Assembly: GCF_050219315.1 (NCBI RefSeq)
Contig: NZ_CP116939.1
Location: 930,001 to 994,000, forward strand
Source: Megasphaera_A sueciensis
GTDB lineage: Bacteria; Bacillota; Negativicutes; Veillonellales; Megasphaeraceae
Direction of reading: 5' to 3'
DNA: 64,000 bases
Part shown: in pieces, positions 60,637-64,000 of the stretch
How positions within the stretch are numbered: the first letter of the stretch is position 1
Layout of the letters: each line of letters opens with the position of its first letter
Translations under genes and position numbers: made by a program
The notes under the pieces: generated by a model
Databases searched by the model: none
What the model saw: only the letters and a program-made list of their open reading frames with translations
What the model was told of the DNA's origin: nothing

Positions 60637-60873
60637 TTAAACTTCACCGCGTAAATAGGCTAATTCCGTTTGGTTTTCGGCATAGTACCACTTTACAGAT
60701 TTTCCGACAGAACAACAAATTGCATTCAATTTACCGGCTTCTGCCAATTTTTTCATCTTTTTCAAATCAAAACCGTTTACCGAAAAATATGTCGCCGATA
60801 TAAACCCTTGTGACTTCATCCAATCACGATAGAGAGAGAAATCATCTCTTTCGACTATCAAATGTTTAATCAT
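60637..60873 (-). CDS. Small protein of unknown function (78 residues)
   Basis: I do not recognise this protein. It is soluble and mixed alpha/beta by eye: MIKHLIVERDDFSLYRDWMKSQG, a middle SVNGFDLKKMKKLAEAGKLNAICCSVGKSVKWYY that has a helix and a CC pair, and a short acidic end. The start ATG follows GGGGGGCT-type sequence with a poor ribosome site, but codon use is like the neighbours and it has its own terminator. The 228-base gap upstream holds no gene; its minus strand has a possible GTACA/TGTAC hairpin in the leader. Confidence 0.6.
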   Translation of the reverse strand: MIKHLIVERDDFSLYRDWMKSQGFISATYFSVNGFDLKKMKKLAEAGKLNAICCSVGKSVKWYYAENQTELAYLRGEV

Positions 60874-61055
60874 GGTCAGCCCCCCATTCGGTCAACGTAC
60901 GGTATGTACAAATGTCCTGTACGCGCCAACGTTTATCTATATGTTGTTTGATTGCTAAAAGTATAACACAGCTTATAGTATAAATCCAGTAAAAAGATAG
61001 GCATTTATGTAAAATTTTTCAAACCACCTGCGCTTCATGCTGCAGCATAAAAAAA

Positions 61056-61091
61056 CAAGAGAGCCATCCCCGTTAGAAGACAGCTCCCTTG
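61056..61091 (-). terminator. Intrinsic terminator after perR
   Basis: CAAG and GAGC arms (61056-61064) pair with GCTC and CTTG (61083-61091), followed on the minus strand by seven T. Confidence 0.75.
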
Positions 61092-61101
61092 CTGATACAG
61101 C

Positions 61102-61509
61102 TTACTTTTTTTGACATTCTGCACAAACACCCGTAAAAGATACACCTATACCATTTACTTTATATTTTGTTTCGTCTGCAGCCTGTCGCTTTAATTCTTC
61201 CATATTGACATCCACATCATCAACGCGGTTGCAAATCGTACACCGGATATGGGCATGAGGCGAAACATTAAAATCGTAGCGATGTGATTCTTCTTCACAT
61301 TGCAAGATTTGGACAATTCCAATTTTTGCAAAAATTTCCATTGTCTTATACACTGTTGCCAAGCTCATAGACGGATAACGTGGCTGCAATTCTTTATAAA
61401 TTGCTTCGGCATTCGGGTGCGTCTTATTCTGATCAATGACTTCGTACACAGCCAGACGCTGAGGTGTAACCTTATAACCATGCTCACGCAGAACTTCAGT
61501 AATGTTCAT
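61102..61509 (-). CDS. perR: Fur-family regulator, PerR-like
   Basis: A 135-residue metalloregulator. The winged helix covers ~1-80 (GYKVTPQRLAVYEVIDQNKTHPNAEAIY). The regulatory metal site matches PerR: His in THPNAEAIY, Asp in HRYDF, two His in SPHAHIRC and Asp in RVDDVDV; Fur proteins usually have Glu at the first Asp. Structural zinc is bound by CTIC and CAEC. PerR represses peroxide-defence genes and is inactivated by histidine oxidation. A 13-base palindrome upstream suggests autoregulation. Zur or Fur cannot be fully excluded. Confidence 0.82.
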   Translation of the reverse strand: MNITEVLREHGYKVTPQRLAVYEVIDQNKTHPNAEAIYKELQPRYPSMSLATVYKTMEIFAKIGIVQILQCEEESHRYDFNVSPHAHIRCTICNRVDDVDVNMEELKRQAADETKYKVNGIGVSFTGVCAECQKK

Positions 61510-61588
61510 AACCTATATCCTCCTTTCGGACAACAATTTTTACCAATTTCAGATTTTTTAATAATCTTCATTGTTAATTATTTGTACT

Positions 61589-61601
61589 ATTACATTGTAA
61601 T
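61589..61601. promoter_or_regulatory. Candidate PerR/Fur box
   Basis: ATTACA-T-TGTAAT is a perfect 6-1-6 palindrome between perR and tex, close to the Fur-family 7-1-7 pattern. It sits about 80 bases upstream of perR and could serve both genes. Confidence 0.5.
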
Positions 61602-61636
61602 GGTTATTGAAGAAAATAGCAAATGTTTTTTTTAAT

Positions 61637-61665
61637 TTGACGTACACATTTTTTTTTCGCATAAT
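61637..61665 (+). promoter_or_regulatory. Promoter of tex
   Basis: TTGACG (61637-61642), 17 bases and CATAAT (61660-61665). The leader to the tex ATG is very short, about 14 bases. Confidence 0.6.
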
Positions 61666-61685
61666 AGAGAAGAGAGGAGATATAT

Positions 61686-63866
61686 ATGCAACCAGAAAAA
61701 ATCATCCGAAAAATTGCCGTAACCCTTCATATTACCCCCAAACAAGTCGCTGCAACTCTTACTCTTTTCGATCAAGGAAACACGATTCCGTTTGTCGCCC
61801 GTTACCGGAAAGAAGCAACCGGCGAACTGGACGAAGTACAATTACGGCAAATAAAAGAAAACTTTGAATATGACATGGCACTGACTCAACGAAAGGAAAC
61901 AGTACGTCAATCCATCGCTTCACAGGGACAGCTGACAGAGGAACTGGCAGAAAAGCTGGAAAACGCACAACGTCTGCAAGATATAGAAGATATATACCTT
62001 CCGTATAAGCCGAAAAAACGCACGAAGGCCTCCATAGCCCGTGATGCCGGACTGGAACCCCTGGCCGCACTGCTAATGGAACAAAAACCGGCAGGACCTC
62101 CGGCCGAATCACTGGCTGTTCCATTTCTCAGCGAAGAAATACCGACCGTTGAAGACGCCCTTCAAGGTGCCGGCTATATTATTGCCGAACATCTATCCGA
62201 ATCGACGGAGTTCCGGCGCTACCTCCGCTCCGCTCTTTGGAAATCAGCAAAGCTGGAATGTACGCTGCTGGTCGAAGAACAAGATGCACAAGCAATGCTT
62301 ACCTATAAGGACTTCAGCGAAAGTATCCGTCATCTCCCCAGCCACCGCATTCTAGCTATCAACCGCGGCGAAGCGCAGAAAGTATTAAAAGTCACACTGA
62401 CGGCTGCTGATGATACCTATATTCAGCATTTGAGCAGTCTGCTAGTCCAGCAGCACTCCCCCTATGCAGCACTTCTGGAAGCTGCCGCCGCAGACAGTTA
62501 CAAGCGCACTATTTTTCCACAGATGGAACGGGAAATACGCAATGAATTAACGGAACGTGCAGAAAAACAAGCCATCACCGTTTTTGCCGAAAATCTGCGC
62601 CAGCTGCTTCTGCAGCCTCCGTTTACAGGCCAAACCATCTTGGGCATGGATCCGGGATACCGTACCGGCTGCAAATGTGCCGTCATTGATTCCTGCGGTC
62701 ATGTAGCGGATTATGGTACTTACTATTTGACCAGCTCGCAAAAACAGCGGGAAGAAAGTGCCGCGGCCCTCAGCGCCTTGATACAGCAGCATCACGTTAC
62801 GCTCATTTCCATTGGCAACGGCACGGCATCCTATGAAACAGAACAATTTATTTCCTCGCTGATACGAGACAACGGTTTATCCTGCCGCTATTGCATTGCC
62901 AATGAAGCCGGCGCCTCCGTATATTCTGCCTCCGATCTGGCCCGTGAAGAATTACCGGAACTTGATGTTTCCATACGCGGTGCCGTATCGATTGCCCGGC
63001 GCATCCAAGACCCGCTGGCAGAATTAGTAAAAATAGATCCCAAATCAATCGGCGTCGGCCAGTACCAACACGACGTCAATCAAAAACGACTGTCGGCAAC
63101 CTTGGATGACGTCGTCGAATCTGTCGTAAACTATGTAGGCGTCGATTTAAACACAGCCTCTCCCGCTCTGCTGCGGCACATTTCCGGACTTACGGCAAGC
63201 ACGGCAGGAAATATCGTTGCCTACCGAAATGAAAATGGTCCGTTTCACGATCGCCGGGAACTGCTTAACGTCAATCGCCTGGGCCCTGCCGCCTTTACCC
63301 AGTGTGCCGGGTTCCTTCGTATCAAAAACAGCAGCAATCCCCTGGATAATACCTCCGTTCACCCCGAATCCTATCCGCTGGCTGAAGAAATTATCAAGAT
63401 ATATGATTTTACTATGCAGGATTTAGAAAATGAAGAAAAGCTTCGGCTCCTGCAAAGCAAATTACAAATGAATGCTGCCCCAAAATTAGCGGCTAAATTA
63501 CAAGCCGGCATTCCTACGATCCGGGATATATTAGAAGAATTGCGCAAGCCCGGCCGTGATATACGCGACGGTTTCCCACAACCTTTGACACGCAAACATG
63601 TCGTTTCCTTGGACGAGCTGCCAGTCGGTACCATCGTACGCGGTACCGTGCATAATGTAGTCGATTTTGGAGCTTTCGTCGATATCGGACTCAAAACACC
63701 CGGTTTGATCCATCGTTCCGAATTGAGTTCCCATTCCTTTAAGCATCCGCTGGATATCATCCACGTGGGAGATATCATCGACGCCGTCATTATTTCAGTT
63801 GATGCCGGGCGCAGCCGTATCGGTCTTTCGATTAAACAATTAGGAATGAACAAACCACAAAAATAA
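61686..63866 (+). CDS. tex: Tex-family RNA-binding transcription accessory protein
   Basis: Tex is a cytoplasmic nucleic-acid-binding protein related to eukaryotic Spt6. The 726-residue product has the N-terminal helical domain (FVARYRKEATGELDEVQLRQI, IEDIYLPYKPKKRTKA), a YqgF/RuvC-like fold with GMDPGYRTGCKCAV, tandem helix-hairpin-helix motifs (NLDTASPALLRHISGL-like and FHDRRELLNVNRLGPAAFTQCAGFLRI) and a C-terminal S1 domain (GTIVRGTVHNVVDFGAFVDIGL). AGAGGAG precedes the ATG. It is the full family length. Confidence 0.96.
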   Translation: MQPEKIIRKIAVTLHITPKQVAATLTLFDQGNTIPFVARYRKEATGELDEVQLRQIKENFEYDMALTQRKETVRQSIASQGQLTEELAEKLENAQRLQDIEDIYLPYKPKKRTKASIARDAGLEPLAALLMEQKPAGPPAESLAVPFLSEEIPTVEDALQGAGYIIAEHLSESTEFRRYLRSALWKSAKLECTLLVEEQDAQAMLTYKDFSESIRHLPSHRILAINRGEAQKVLKVTLTAADDTYIQHLSSLLVQQHSPYAALLEAAAADSYKRTIFPQMEREIRNELTERAEKQAITVFAENLRQLLLQPPFTGQTILGMDPGYRTGCKCAVIDSCGHVADYGTYYLTSSQKQREESAAALSALIQQHHVTLISIGNGTASYETEQFISSLIRDNGLSCRYCIANEAGASVYSASDLAREELPELDVSIRGAVSIARRIQDPLAELVKIDPKSIGVGQYQHDVNQKRLSATLDDVVESVVNYVGVDLNTASPALLRHISGLTASTAGNIVAYRNENGPFHDRRELLNVNRLGPAAFTQCAGFLRIKNSSNPLDNTSVHPESYPLAEEIIKIYDFTMQDLENEEKLRLLQSKLQMNAAPKLAAKLQAGIPTIRDILEELRKPGRDIRDGFPQPLTRKHVVSLDELPVGTIVRGTVHNVVDFGAFVDIGLKTPGLIHRSELSSHSFKHPLDIIHVGDIIDAVIISVDAGRSRIGLSIKQLGMNKPQK

Positions 63867-63868
63867 AA

Positions 63869-63912
63869 GATATTAAAAAATGCTGCTCCTATGGAACAGC
63901 ATTTTTAATATC
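63869..63912. terminator. Bidirectional terminator between tex and the last gene
   Basis: GATATTAAAAAATGCTG pairs with CAGCATTTTTAATATC around a short loop, with T-rich sequence inside both arms. Confidence 0.85.
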
Positions 63913-63913
63913 T

Positions 63914-64000
63914 CTATTTACTTAAATTCGGTGTGCAGTCCACCGTAACGTTGGTATATGCGGTTCCTTCCATATGCTGCATAATGGTATAATTCCCTTT
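63914..64000 (-). CDS. C-terminal end of an unidentified protein
   Basis: Only the last 28 residues are visible (KGNYTIMQHMEGTAYTNV then TVDCTPNLSK), ending in TAG at 63914-63916 and running off the right edge. The open frame and its position just before a bidirectional terminator support a real gene, but there is too little to assign a family. Confidence 0.5.
   Translation of the reverse strand, partial: KGNYTIMQHMEGTAYTNVTVDCTPNLSK

Overview
The window looks like chromosome of an anaerobic, outer-membrane-bearing Firmicute of the class Negativicutes, most likely near Megasphaera/Veillonella. The supporting signs are S-layer-homology (SLH) proteins of the kind that tie outer membrane to peptidoglycan in that class, desulfoferrodoxin, a PerR-like repressor, ThiT, a SpoIID-family protein inside a ruv-queA-tgt-sec operon, and strong Gram-positive-type Shine-Dalgarno sites (AAGGAGG) with TTGACA/TATAAT promoters. 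The genus is an inference. I saw no rRNA, insertion sequence, prophage or CRISPR array.

Layout. 1-7.2 kb: 5' end of guaA, a CBS-pair protein, the deoC-walJ-htrA-rlmH run, tRNA-Ile(GAT), an aminotransferase and an Fsr-like exporter. 7.3-16.3 kb: one long leftward operon from a promoter at 16245-16274 to a terminator at 7220-7254 (ruvC-ruvA-ruvB-DUF2905-spoIID-like-queA-tgt-yajC-folate ligase-secD-secF). 16.4-20.7 kb: yceD-rpmF, a TGS-uridine-kinase fusion, an unknown anchored protein and thiT.

21.0-30.2 kb is the accessory catabolic region. A DeoR-type repressor and a DUF1537 acid-sugar kinase form one operon. A PdxA2-type dehydrogenase, a DHDPS-family lyase, a 2-hydroxyacid dehydrogenase, an MFS carrier, a metal-dependent amidohydrolase and an iron-type alcohol dehydrogenase form a second. 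Both operons start at near-identical promoters (TTGAC[T/G]-18 bp-TATAAT), each followed by TGTTC-like elements repeated exactly every 10 bp, which I read as the DeoR-family operator. The combination suggests import and breakdown of a four-carbon acid sugar or an acylated/amide derivative of one; the substrate is not evident. The amidohydrolase and carrier genes are visibly more AT-rich than their neighbours.

30.4-41 kb: galU, a 616-residue anchored protein of unknown function, a HAD phosphatase preceded by a possible leader ORF, two tandem SLH proteins sharing a C-terminal domain I do not recognise, asparaginase, rpsD, desulfoferrodoxin, cfa and folD. 41-47 kb: a class B penicillin-binding protein overlapping cca, and a LytS/LytT two-component pair without lrgAB beside it. 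47-55 kb: cobO-cobQ, an M20 amidohydrolase whose 5' leader holds a perfect 19-bp hairpin, a YbjN-like protein, a Bcr-type exporter, a HAD phosphatase, a C39-like protein, tcdA, a glyoxalase-fold protein and a YbaK-type deacylase. 55-64 kb: sbcDC, nfo, a small unknown protein, perR, tex and the 3' end of another gene.

Most genes are housekeeping. The best candidates for something undescribed are the DeoR-controlled catabolic cluster with its phased operator, the paired SLH proteins, the 616-residue anchored protein, and the leader structures at 33378-33431 and 49181-49228.
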